Assembly (NCBI RefSeq): GCF_965363235.1
Contig: NC_134847.1
Location: 64,542,144-64,606,143 of the forward strand
Direction: 5' to 3'
Origin: Mytilus galloprovincialis
Taxonomy: Eukaryota; Mollusca; Bivalvia; Mytilida; Mytilidae
Length of the DNA stretch: 64,000 nucleotides
The translations under genes and the position numbers were made by a program. This document shows positions 11,201-23,200 of this stretch, piece after piece (the stretch's first letter is position 1; each line of letters opens with the position of its first letter). The notes beneath the pieces were generated by a model, which made no database searches, was not told the DNA's origin, and worked only from the letters and a program-made list of their open reading frames with translations.

Positions 11201-14200
11201 CTGATAATAGACAGCAGCAGGGAAAAGAGTAAAATGATGGAAAAAACAAAACTTTAAAAAAAAATGTTACACAAAACCCCAAAAAACTAAGCTACATTAC
11301 TCCACCAAAAATCTAGAGGTAAACTCAAGGGTGAGCAGTTCCTTCTCCTAATGTAAGACTCATATGTTGCACTTGCAAGAAAAATATAGTAGTATAAATG
11401 TTGTCAGAAATAATCAGGATTAGATTAATACTATGTAATTCTGTGTGTGTCTATATTGTAATCATTTGTATATGCACATGTTTGTGCCCAATATACTTAT
11501 AAATCTATATCTTGTACTCTATTGGAGCTGTTATGAAGGTTATTTAGAAGTCAACCTTAAAGGCACTCTAGGAGTTGGTGCTTTTGATGAGAGATTCTGT
11601 GGGTCCTTACTGCCTCCTAATCTTACAAGTGAAGATTCCCGAATGATTTTAACCCTTGACACACATAAATCTAGGAGCAGTCGAGGGTTTTCTTCCACAT
11701 ATCAGTTTATTACAGGTATTTATTTATCTTTGTTTTATCAGTAACTATGTTCTGCAAAAACTGTGTGACTGTATGCTTGTATATATTTGTTGAAAATTTT
11801 AATGAATCACAATTAAATTTTGCTTTGATCTGTTTACCTCCTGTAAAGTTACCTTATAAAATTATTTGTGGGAACTTAAAATTTCTTTTTTAACAACATT
11901 TATGTAAATAGTATAGTAATATTTGAATATCATAAGAATGTGTTACCATGATATGAGTGTTTACTTATGTCACCATCAACCAATCAAAATCCAGGAAACC
12001 TATATAAGGTGTAATTATTCTTTCAAAATCTTTTGCGTTTGCTGTACCATTTTACTATATTATAAACAGTGTACTCTATGTTATACACACTTTTATTGTA
12101 CCATTATTGTTTCAAATTCTTCACTGAGTGTGCACAAATGGGAGGGTTACGTGGAAAACCTGTTTGTAATTTTTTTTTATGGATTGTCAGAGTTTTAAAG
12201 TCATGCTAAACCTCTGGTTATATATAATACATTTCAGGAAATATGCAGCGCACTGCTGACACTGTTGTCATTAAAAAAGGGAAGTGGTGTCCTATAATGT
12301 TGTTTGTCAGAATAAATGTTGCCAGAAATATTCAGTGAAAAATATTTTTACATTTGTTCTATTTATTTAGATAACTATAAGTATTGCACAGTTAAGGCCT
12401 GTTTAACTGATTTTGATATTTGCCTGCTGCTCTTGATGAAGATTATGTATGGCCTGTTTTGTGCTATCAAGGAGGGCAATATTCAGTAAATTTTAAGGAT
12501 CTGGTAGTTTCTTATAACATTTCAGAATGAGTGCCTGTTAACATCTTTTGGTTTAATGTCCCTAAAATGAAAATTTCAAGATACAGCTTAGAAAAATGAT
12601 TTTTAGTTTTCAGTGCATTTCTCCCTTTTGGGATTTTACACAAACAATGATAAATATGATTATTTGATTGATTGATTGATTGGATTTCAGTACAATGTGC
12701 ATTGTACACGTTTGCAGGTTTGATTTAACCTTACATTCAGATTCTAAGAGCCATATGTGGTACAAAATGCACTTATATAAGAAAACCAATCACTTTCAAA
12801 AATAAATATCTACACCTGTTGATAATCATTCAGAATCATCATTTTAAAACTTTAAAAGACTTGCAGAGAGACCTGGTGTATTTCTGTAGGCACTATTGAA
12901 GTGAACTGCACATAAGTTTAAACAAATTAAAACTGAAGTTAGATTAAGATATTAAAAATGAACGGCACTGTACATAAATATTTCTGCATTTTCAAATAAC
13001 CCAAGCGTGAAGCTGTAATCACCAGTAAGACAGTTCAAAAATCAGTTACTGATTTTGTTTAAATGGGCTTTAACTGGATTTTCTAAATAAAATACATTTT
13101 TTACAATTTAAAAATATGCTAATTGGCACCAGCTTTCTTTTCTATCACTGCATATTTCTTGAATGTTTTGAAATGTAAACTATTTGCTTGTGTCTGTCTA
13201 GCTTATTAGTTACTTTTTCATTTGGGAAAATGGGACTTTTTTCTTTATGAATAATGTGAACTATATTTAATACTCTGTAGTAGTTATTACAGCGACAATA
13301 TTTACAGAGAATAATACAATAACAAAGTTATTTTATGTATTTAATTTAGCTTACAAATATTATTTAGTGCATACATTGTGTTGTTTTATGTGTAGTGTAA
13401 CTGCCAGTATTGACAGAAAAATATTGTGAAATTTTAGGTGATAAAAAGGTTGTGTTTGTGGCATTCAGATTTTCCAAACCTTTGGTTACTAGCATACCTG
13501 ATGATGGTTGTTCAAGAAATATATTCCATACAAACAGAAATCAGTATCATACATTGGTCTTGTTTTTCAGCACATGAATAACTTATATACCACTTACTGT
13601 GAATTCAGAAATTATTGCATGCATTTATTATTGCGATTTTGTCATTTTAGACTTAAACGCGATTTTAATTTTTACGATTTTGAGAAAAATCCTGTTAAAT
13701 TCATATAAAATATTTCAAAATGCGAGTTTTCATTATTGTGTTTACAACTCAGTTGCATTTTTCGCAATAATGAAAAACCTCATATTTAAAATTTCTGAAT
13801 TTACACTAATAAATAGAATGTTTTAAAAATACTGTGTGTACAACTTTTTATTTTTTTTTTCCTTACAGATTTTGGAATATCTGGTCATAGTCCAGAAGAT
13901 GGGAAATGTATATTTCTGTATATCAGTAGAAACTATAAAGAGGGAACATTTAATTCACCCTATTATCCTCAAGAGTATCCAGACAATACAAAATGTGAAT
14001 ACATATTCCGTCCTGCTGTATCTGAAAGACTTCTTATTTCATTCCATGCCTTTGATTTGGGAAAAACCAGGGGGCCGTAAGTTTCTTAAGACTTAATTTC
14101 TCTGTGCAAAATTACAACTTATATTGGTGATGTAAGATACCAGAGAGACATTCTGGGATAATCTATTATAGATGCACAAAACAAAAGTTTTGATGTTTTC

Positions 14201-17200
14201 ATGTCTCAGATTAATTTTCGAGGTTAATAACTATAAAGAATTATACTTATTATTACTACAGATTCATTATTTCAGTGGGTACACATTTTTGTTGATTCCA
14301 TAAAACTTGCATTTTCGTATGAAATAGTAATGAAACAAGTGCAGGATATTACTACTAAAAAATGCTTTAATTTAAACATGAACGATTTAAAAATGAATTT
14401 GTATTTCTTCAACAATCTTGGTTTATTAATTTTTTACTAGGTGTCATAGTTCAGACAATATTTTGGTAGACCAGCATGATTTAAAGGGGAATTATACAAG
14501 GATAAACACATACTGTGGTACACAATTTCCTGGTCCAATAGTTGGGGCATTAGGACAAGAAGTGAGAGTAGTCTTCAATAGCAGAATTGGAAGTAGACAT
14601 GCAGGATTTCAAGCAAAATTTGAATTTTTGAATACCAGATTGAGAAGTAAGTGATTAAAAATAGTTAGATATTAAATGTTTTAATTCAAGAAATGGTAAT
14701 TTTCAATGATTTATGGTCTTTTTAAATGTGAAACTTTGCGAAATAGGAACTTTCCTTATATCTATACACTTCCAAACTTGAAACTATAATTAACATTGAT
14801 ATTTGAAATGCGAATATTTTCAATACCTTGACAAGTTGTCACCATTTTATACAAAATGAAAGAATTGCTTACAAATACATTTGATAACAGTGCAATCTGC
14901 ACCATCCGCCACAACCAAAAATATTTGACACAAGAGCTAACTGCACTACCTCTACAAGTGAAAGTTTTGTACATCAAGGCAAACAGCAACAACCAACACT
15001 AATAGTATTGGACAATTGAGAAAAATGCACCAACCATCAAACAGATATATATATATATATATTGGCCACCAGAGCAAATGCACTAATCACCACCTAAAAT
15101 ATTGAACATTTGAGTAAACAGCATCAAACCAACACAACCAAAAATAGTAAATACCAAAGCTAAGTGCACAAAGAGACCAAAAGTAGTAAATACCAAAGCT
15201 AAGTGCACAAAGAGACCAAAAATAGTAAATACCAAAGCTAAGTGCACAAAGAGACCAAAAATAGTAAATACCAAAGTTTAAAGTGCACAAAGAGACCAAA
15301 AATAGTAAATACCAAAGCTAAGTGCACAAAGAGACCAAAAATAGTAAATACCAAAGCTAAGTGCACAAAGAGACCAAAAATGTAGACATCAGAGCAAACT
15401 TAACCAAGCACTACCAATAATAAATGGAAAGAAATTCAAGATTTTTTCAGCAGTCTGAAATTATCAAAATACATTCAGCAGATTAATTTTTGAATATGAT
15501 TACTTTTCAGAATGTGGTGAGAATATTACATCATTTGGAGGAGGAGGTTTGATAAAGAGTCCAGGTTCACCAGAGAAATACAAAAGCTACTCATTTTGTC
15601 AGTGGATAATTAAAGCCAGTCATAGAAAGAACAATATATTAGTTATATTTGAAGACTTCCATGTAGAGGGAAAAGGTGATCACATTTATTTAGTTTAACA
15701 ACACTGTATTGGATTGTCTTCAAGTGTATTTTTTGACAATTTATATAAAACAAGTTTTTTTTTTATATGTAACATAAAGACCTGATTTGGTGAACCTATA
15801 AATTGAAATAAGATAGATAATTAAAAATAAGAAGATGTGGTATGATTTCCAATGAGACAACTCTCCACAAGAGACCAAAATGACACAGAAATTAACAACT
15901 ATAGGTCACCGTACAGCCTTCAACAATTATAGAGCATGTACAAAAATAAGAATATCATCCTTTTATGATAATGAAACTAGGATGTAAACAACTTCAGGTC
16001 ACCATATGACCTTCAGTGATTAGCAAAACCCATGCAATATGGTAACCTTAGGATGTTCCCACTATATTGTAATGTCAAAGAACTTCAACTAAAAGCTTGA
16101 TTTACTTTGCATATCCTTAAGGTTTGTCGATAATTGTATTAAATGTAACTTTTACTTGATCACTTTTATTTGGATAATTGGATTGGACATAACCTTAAAT
16201 CAAAAACTTTTTATCAATTATATGAGATGTAGCATTAAATCGTCATTTAAAAAAAATAACTATAAAAGATGTACCGGTAACCTTAAATCGACCAATTTCT
16301 TTATTGATAATTCTATTACATTTACAAAATTCTTACTAACTGATAAACCGATATAATAGTCCAGCTCTTAGTTAGTGAAATCTTATAAGTATGAATCAAG
16401 TGCAGTGTAATAAAGGTTATACTTACAATCCCTTTTAGATTTGAATTCTACATCTGTCATTGTGTACAGATGATTTGATTTGAATTGATTTCTATGTTAT
16501 AATGCCACTTTTAAGCACCACTTTAGGGCTATTTTGTGGCTGCTAGTTTATATTGGTGGAGGAAGCCAGATCAGTGCCCTGAGAAAACCACAAACCTTTA
16601 ATAGGAAAACTATTAGTTCTAGTCAATTAAGATTGGAGTTGTGTGCACCTGCACTAGGGGTATTCAAAGTCACAACATCAGTGTTGACTGGCTAGTGTTT
16701 ACAGTAGTAACTTCTTAGACCACTCACCCACTGAGGCCCCCTTATGTAAAGATGTAATTCTTTATATATATTTCAATGGTAACATAAGCCAAATTTTTTA
16801 CATGTTGCCATATGAATTCATTTAAAAAAAAAAGAAAAGCTGATGAACTAATTAAATTGTATCCCATGGCTAGAGGAAGGTTGCTTGTGTAATGCAAGTA
16901 TAGTGGAAAACAATCGTATTATCCTGTACTGATAATTCACTTCCTTTTTCCCAAGAAAGGTTTGAAAATTGAAAACCTAATTATTATCAGGCACACTAAG
17001 AATAAAAGAATTTTTACTTGAATATGAAGTATCTATCATAAATACATTGTAAAAGTTATTAAATCCTGTAATTAGTGTCTGCGACATATAAAACAAGATT
17101 TTTATTGATTTGAATATCAACTTCATTCGCTCCTCATGACTATAAGTTAGATTTGATTGGTTCTAAGCTCACACAGTTTGTTAAGTGTTTGCGACGTGTT

Positions 17201-20200
17201 GCATTCAATATTTTTCTTTTTTTCTTCCCTTCTGGATTCATTATTATTTGTGAGATATCATATTTCATGGATTTTGTGGTACAGCAGAACAACAAATTTA
17301 AATGTTCAAAGAAGTATAAATACACCTTATCGCTAATCCCGGCTGACCCGTCCGCTTGAACTTTTGACGCATTCAACAATCACTTTTCCATTGTGGCGTC
17401 AGATGTTTTGTTTTGTGATGTCAAAATTTTACGGGAACCTGTGTGATATCCAGTAATGGCGGACAAATAGCGATAAGGTGTATTGTCTATTGTGGATTCA
17501 TTATTATTTGTTGGATACCAATTTTTGTGGGTTTCATGCATACAAGTGAACCACAAATTCAAATGTTAAACAAATAACAAATTTTCTATAAGTTTTGTAT
17601 ACAGAGATTGGCAAAACCCTGAAAACAAATATCCTCAAAAATGCAAGTTTTTCCTCAATCCATGAAAGTTGATATCAACGAAAATTAATGAATCCACAGT
17701 TCTTGTTTATATACAGACTTCGTCAAAAATCATGAAATCAAATACTTGCAAAAAATACAAGTTTTCATCAATCCATGAAAATTGGTACCCACGAAAAATA
17801 AATGAATGGACAGTAACAATATTTGATGATTTACAGAACAAGAAGGTGCTGGCTGTAAGAATGCTGTAATGAGAGTTTACCAAGATCTACATCAACCAGG
17901 GAAAGAATTATGTGGAAAACAGGAAAACCAGTTCTTTCTGTCAATTGGGGAATATCTTAAATTAGAGTAAGATTTGTATTAAAGGTAGTTTATTGTTGCT
18001 TATAATAAAAAATGAGAATGGTAATTAATGGGGAATGTGTGAAAGAGACAACAACATGACCAAAGAGTAGAAAACCGCAGAAGGCCATCGATGTGTCTTC
18101 AACATAGTTACAAATTCTGCACCAAGAGCCGGCTTCACTGGCCCTTAAACAAAAATGTGTACTAGTTCAGTGAAAATGGACGCCACACTAAACTCCAAAA
18201 CGTATTAATGAACTAAAATTTTAAGAAAACATACAAGACTAACAAAGGCCAGAGACTCCCGACTTGGGACAGGGACAAAAATGTATATTCATCTGTTGTT
18301 TTTAACTAGACATTTTCTATTGAAAGATCTACATGTATAGCCACTCATGTCTTCATTGAATAAGTAAAAATTTAGATTTTTATGAATTTATTAGTCATTT
18401 TGTAAACAATCTTCTGGACATTAAAATGACTTTGTGATGGCAAAAAATATGATATTTTGAACAAGTTTTTGTCCAGCCTGAGACTTTTGTCGCAGATAAG
18501 CTCAATAGGGATAGTGATCAGGCAGCGGCATTAACTAACTTCTCCATATGCTTTATATTTTAGAAGGTGGAAGACCTGGATGCTTCATACTTTGTATATA
18601 AATGCCATATGTTACTAAGTTTCCATCTGTTATATGTCCATTGTCATTGACCTCATTTTCTAGGTTAATTGACTACTTGAAAAAAAGTTAAGATTTTTTG
18701 TAATGTTTATTTCTCTTTTATTATGAGTAATAGGATAACTATATTTGGTATATGCGTACCTTGCAAGGTACTCATGCCTGTCAGACAGTTTTCACTTGAC
18801 CTCGACCTCATTTCATGGATCAGTGAATAAAGTTAAATTTTGGTGGTCAAGTCCATATATCAGACACTGGTACTATAAGCAATAGGTCTAGTATATTTGG
18901 TGTATGGAAGGATTTCAAGGTGTACATGTCCAACTGGCGGATGTCATCTGACCTTGACCTCATTTTCATGGTTCATTAGTCAAGGTTTAATTTTCTTGGT
19001 TAAGTCTGTTTCTTAGAAACTATAAGCAATAGGTCAACTATATGTAGTGCATTTAATGATTTTAAGGTGGAAATGTTTTTTTCGATTGGTTTATAAGACC
19101 TTAACCTCATTTTTTTGGCTCATGTTAAGTTTGTGTTATAGTTGTAGCAAAGTTTTATATTAAGAGCTAACAGCATAATATCAATGGTTAGTAAAGAAGG
19201 CAAGGCTTTTCGGCATGTGCTCTTTGTATATATTTAAAACCTCCTTTATAGAGTGTCCACCATTACTATCCATGAGACATAGAATTTCATTAATCTATGG
19301 ATAGAAATATATTCATTTACAAATATCCAGTTAAAATTTGAATATATGCATACATAGCACGACTACGGTACTAAGGTTTGTAAATGAGATTATTTTTTTT
19401 TCAGATTTGTTACGTCAAGTAGAGCATTAGGTGCTAAAGGATTCAAAATAACCTGGACAGAAGTTCATCAAACAAATCCTCTGACAGGTTAGATATACCT
19501 TTTGATTATTTTTATTCCATTTATGACATAGAATATAAAGCAAATATAAATATATTGCTTTTCAAGGTCTTACTTGATAGGCATATTTGAAAGCTGCGGT
19601 TACACAAGTCATCCTTGAAAGACTTACACATTGAAAAAAATGATTGTTCTTCACAAGGTTAATATACACTAGAAAACATGTTCCCATTAGAGTAAGTGCA
19701 CAAGTTCATTTCTGACTATATTATTCTGGGACAGAAGGTTACACAAGCATATTCTTGGATAACTTTCATGTTGAAAAATAACAGTTGTTTCTAGCAAGGT
19801 CATTATGAAAAAACATATTCATATTATAGTTAATGCAAAGCTTAAACAAGTGTGACACATATCATCATTAGACCACTCACACACTTAAAAAATAATAATA
19901 GTTCATTACAAGGTTAATACAAACCAGAAAATATGTTCATACGAAAATAAAAAATGTTTAAAATTGAGAATGGAAATGGGGAATGTGTCAAAGAGACAAC
20001 AACCAGACCAAAGATTGGAAAACAGGCGAAGGCCACCAATGGGCCATCAATACAGCGAGAAAATCACACATTCTTAGGCGTTTCTCAGCTGGCCCCTAAA
20101 CAAAAGTATGTACTAAATCAGTGATAATTGAATGTTTTAATTGTAGGAAGTCAGACATCTTCTGGTAAAAATGGTTGTCGAGGTTTTACATGTAAAATAA

Positions 20201-23200
20201 CCAAGTACTGTATAGATGAATCACTGAAGTGTAACGGACTACCTAACTGTGGAGATAGTGATAGGTCAGATGAAGAAGAGGGATGTAAGTGTATACATGT
20301 ATTAAACCATTATTAATTTGATTCTAGTACTTAGTCTAAAACTAAAAAAAGTAAAATCAAAGTTTTAATTGTTGCAGTGTGGAGGGAAATGTACTAGCTG
20401 TTTTCCTATGATTTTGTTGTACATGTATAAAGAGGACATAATATCATTAGTTACAATATTCATACTGAAAAGTTTTATGACTGCAAACCCAGGTCATTAT
20501 TGTTGTTCTAAGTATAGGAATTGGAGAATGCTTTTGGTTTCTTGTACAGGTTTAATAACATATATATTTGTCTTACTTTCAAGTGACATACTGCATGTTT
20601 TATATCTAGATCAAGCTGAGGACACCCATTCCATTTCCCTTAGTTATTTCAATGTCTAGGCTAACAGATTTGATTAACCAGTTTCATGAATTAAGCAAAA
20701 CTATTGACTACTTTTACTGGGTACATGATAGTTGATTTGCATGATAATAGGTTGTAAATGACTGCTAGTTTATTTAAGTGATTTTTTTTCTTATTTTATT
20801 CCCGTAGGTTAGGGAAAACAAAGTTGTAGAATGAAATGCATCTTGGATAAACAAAATATAACTGTGATAAAAATATAGTTTTATACATTATTTTTTTGAA
20901 TATAATTTTCAATTTGAGTGACGGATTTTAGTTTTGACAAACTGTTTCTTATACATCAGAAAAAGATATCATACTATCATAGTGTGTTTGATAAGTTGGT
21001 CAACTCATTCAAAAAGTAGTTGTCTTTTCTCACAAATAGCAACTGGTAAAATATTACAACTGGGATATTTTGGTGATACATGTAACAATATTCATCTGAC
21101 TTCAGGGTGTTGTGGGATTTGATCCAAGCCTAAAAATATGTTATGCTTTCTACTAAGATTACAGCAATCTATAACAGCACCAACAATTTGATGATTCATG
21201 CACAGATATTTTTTTTCTTCAAATTTTAAGAGAATTCTTCAGACAGTCAAAAACTGCAAGCTCCCTAAATACTAACAAGCGTTTTTGGGGATTCAGTGTA
21301 CAACAGATGTGCGCTTGAGATATATGACAATAGAAACATCATATATTAAAGAGTTTACCAACTAGTACAAATATAATGATAGTATCTACTTTTACTGTTG
21401 TATGTATATATTTTTTCCTTATTTTATTGATAGTACCCATTTACCATTTATTTACATTTTTGTATCTCTCTCTCTCATTCAGGTGGTACAGGGAGAGTTT
21501 CTTACTCTCTTTACCTTACTTTACTATTTCTGATAAGTACTCAGTTATGACAGGTAAGATGGAATGATCCAAGATGCATGACAATAGGAAATGCAATATA
21601 TCTTCAATTTGTTTTATGCATTCTTTCCATTCCATCCTCCAATAAACTTTTGTCTACTCGATACCAAGATTTTTAATTTTTTTTTAATGAAAGAGCATAG
21701 TGTTTGACCCATCAATTATTTTTTTTTAAATCCAATGAATAATTTTTATCAAATACATTATAAAGTGATATAAACAAATAGCAGTAACAGTAGTTGTATA
21801 TTTTTGTAATGGAAAGTTTGCTCAAATCTATCAGACTAACTGCTGGCATGGGCCTCTAAATAATAATGAATGATATCAATAAATTAATAGGTCCAACAAT
21901 AGACCCTGTAACAGGGCAACTAGGTATGTATATATAGGAATGGTAGTACTAACAATTTACCATCAGTAAAGTACTAACAGTAATAACTTATCATGAATCA
22001 GTACTAATCATATTGAAATCTATAATACTAATTCTGAACCACTTTGGTATTGATTTAGTTAAATATTCAGAGTGATTGTAGAAGAATTTTTGCACCAATA
22101 ATAACTCAAATATGCTGTTTAATGCGAGCTTAAATGTTGAAGATGCTACTTTGACCTTTAATGGTTTACTTTTACAAATTGTGACTTGGATGGAGATTTG
22201 TCAAATTGGCACTCATACCACATCTTCTTATATCTTTTTACAATTTTTTACAAAATCCATAAACAAGAACCCTTCACTTTTGATGATTTTTAGATCCGTC
22301 ATTCCAAAATTATGGGGCTTCATTCATAAAGACCTTGACAATATAGTTTATATATAACTCCATCGTAACTCAAGTAAGCTCTTAGGAATCCTTCCAATGT
22401 ATTTTTCATAATTGAAATCTTACTTATACTTTACCCATTTTTATTATGAATAAGTTAAATATGTCTAGAGATTGTAGAAGACTCCTTTTTCTTGCTTTTG
22501 AACAATTTTCGTCACAACAACAGCTTTCTTTTCAAAACTATCTTTAAAGGGAGAGATGTCAAAAGTTTGCTTCAAACACATGCGTCGCAAAGATGTAAAT
22601 AAATTCTGTATGTGACATTTATAGCGGAAGCCATTTGACCATATCATTTTGTGAAACAATTCAATCAACACCTTTATTAATTAGTCCTTTGTTGTCGATA
22701 GCTATAAAATGCAATCAGCTGATTATTGATTTTCTGTCTAAATCTTAATGAGGTCAAGGTGAATTCTGAGTATTGTCTGATCAGGTAAAGTTCGAGAAAC
22801 TCGAAAAAAAGTAAATAACAAGATGGAGGAAAATAAATCGGTTTATATATTTCTTTCGCCAAATTCTTTCGCAAATGACGAATTTTTATCGCCACAATTA
22901 TTATTTTTTCGCAAATTGCAAAAATGGCGACCGCCAGCGGAAACCCTGGTAGGAGTGTTTTTGCAGTCTGTATACGTTATGTCAACATGCATGTCATGAT
23001 AATTCAAATATGGTAAAAGGACACACATTCCAGAGATTTAGGACTTTTAAGCCTATTGATATAGTTTATGTCGATGGTCACTCAAGTGTCCTCTCTGGAA
23101 TCATTCTTATAATTTATACATAATGCAGGGTTATTTATTTAGTATTAGGCATTCTTTATTGTAAATCAAACGTCTAAAACTAGACAACTTTTGAATGTTT

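Noticed and set aside
15083..15299. Minus-strand ORFs with repeated IYYFWSLCAL/FGLFVHLALV
   Set aside because: Products of the 39-bp minisatellite (13-codon period) in two frames.
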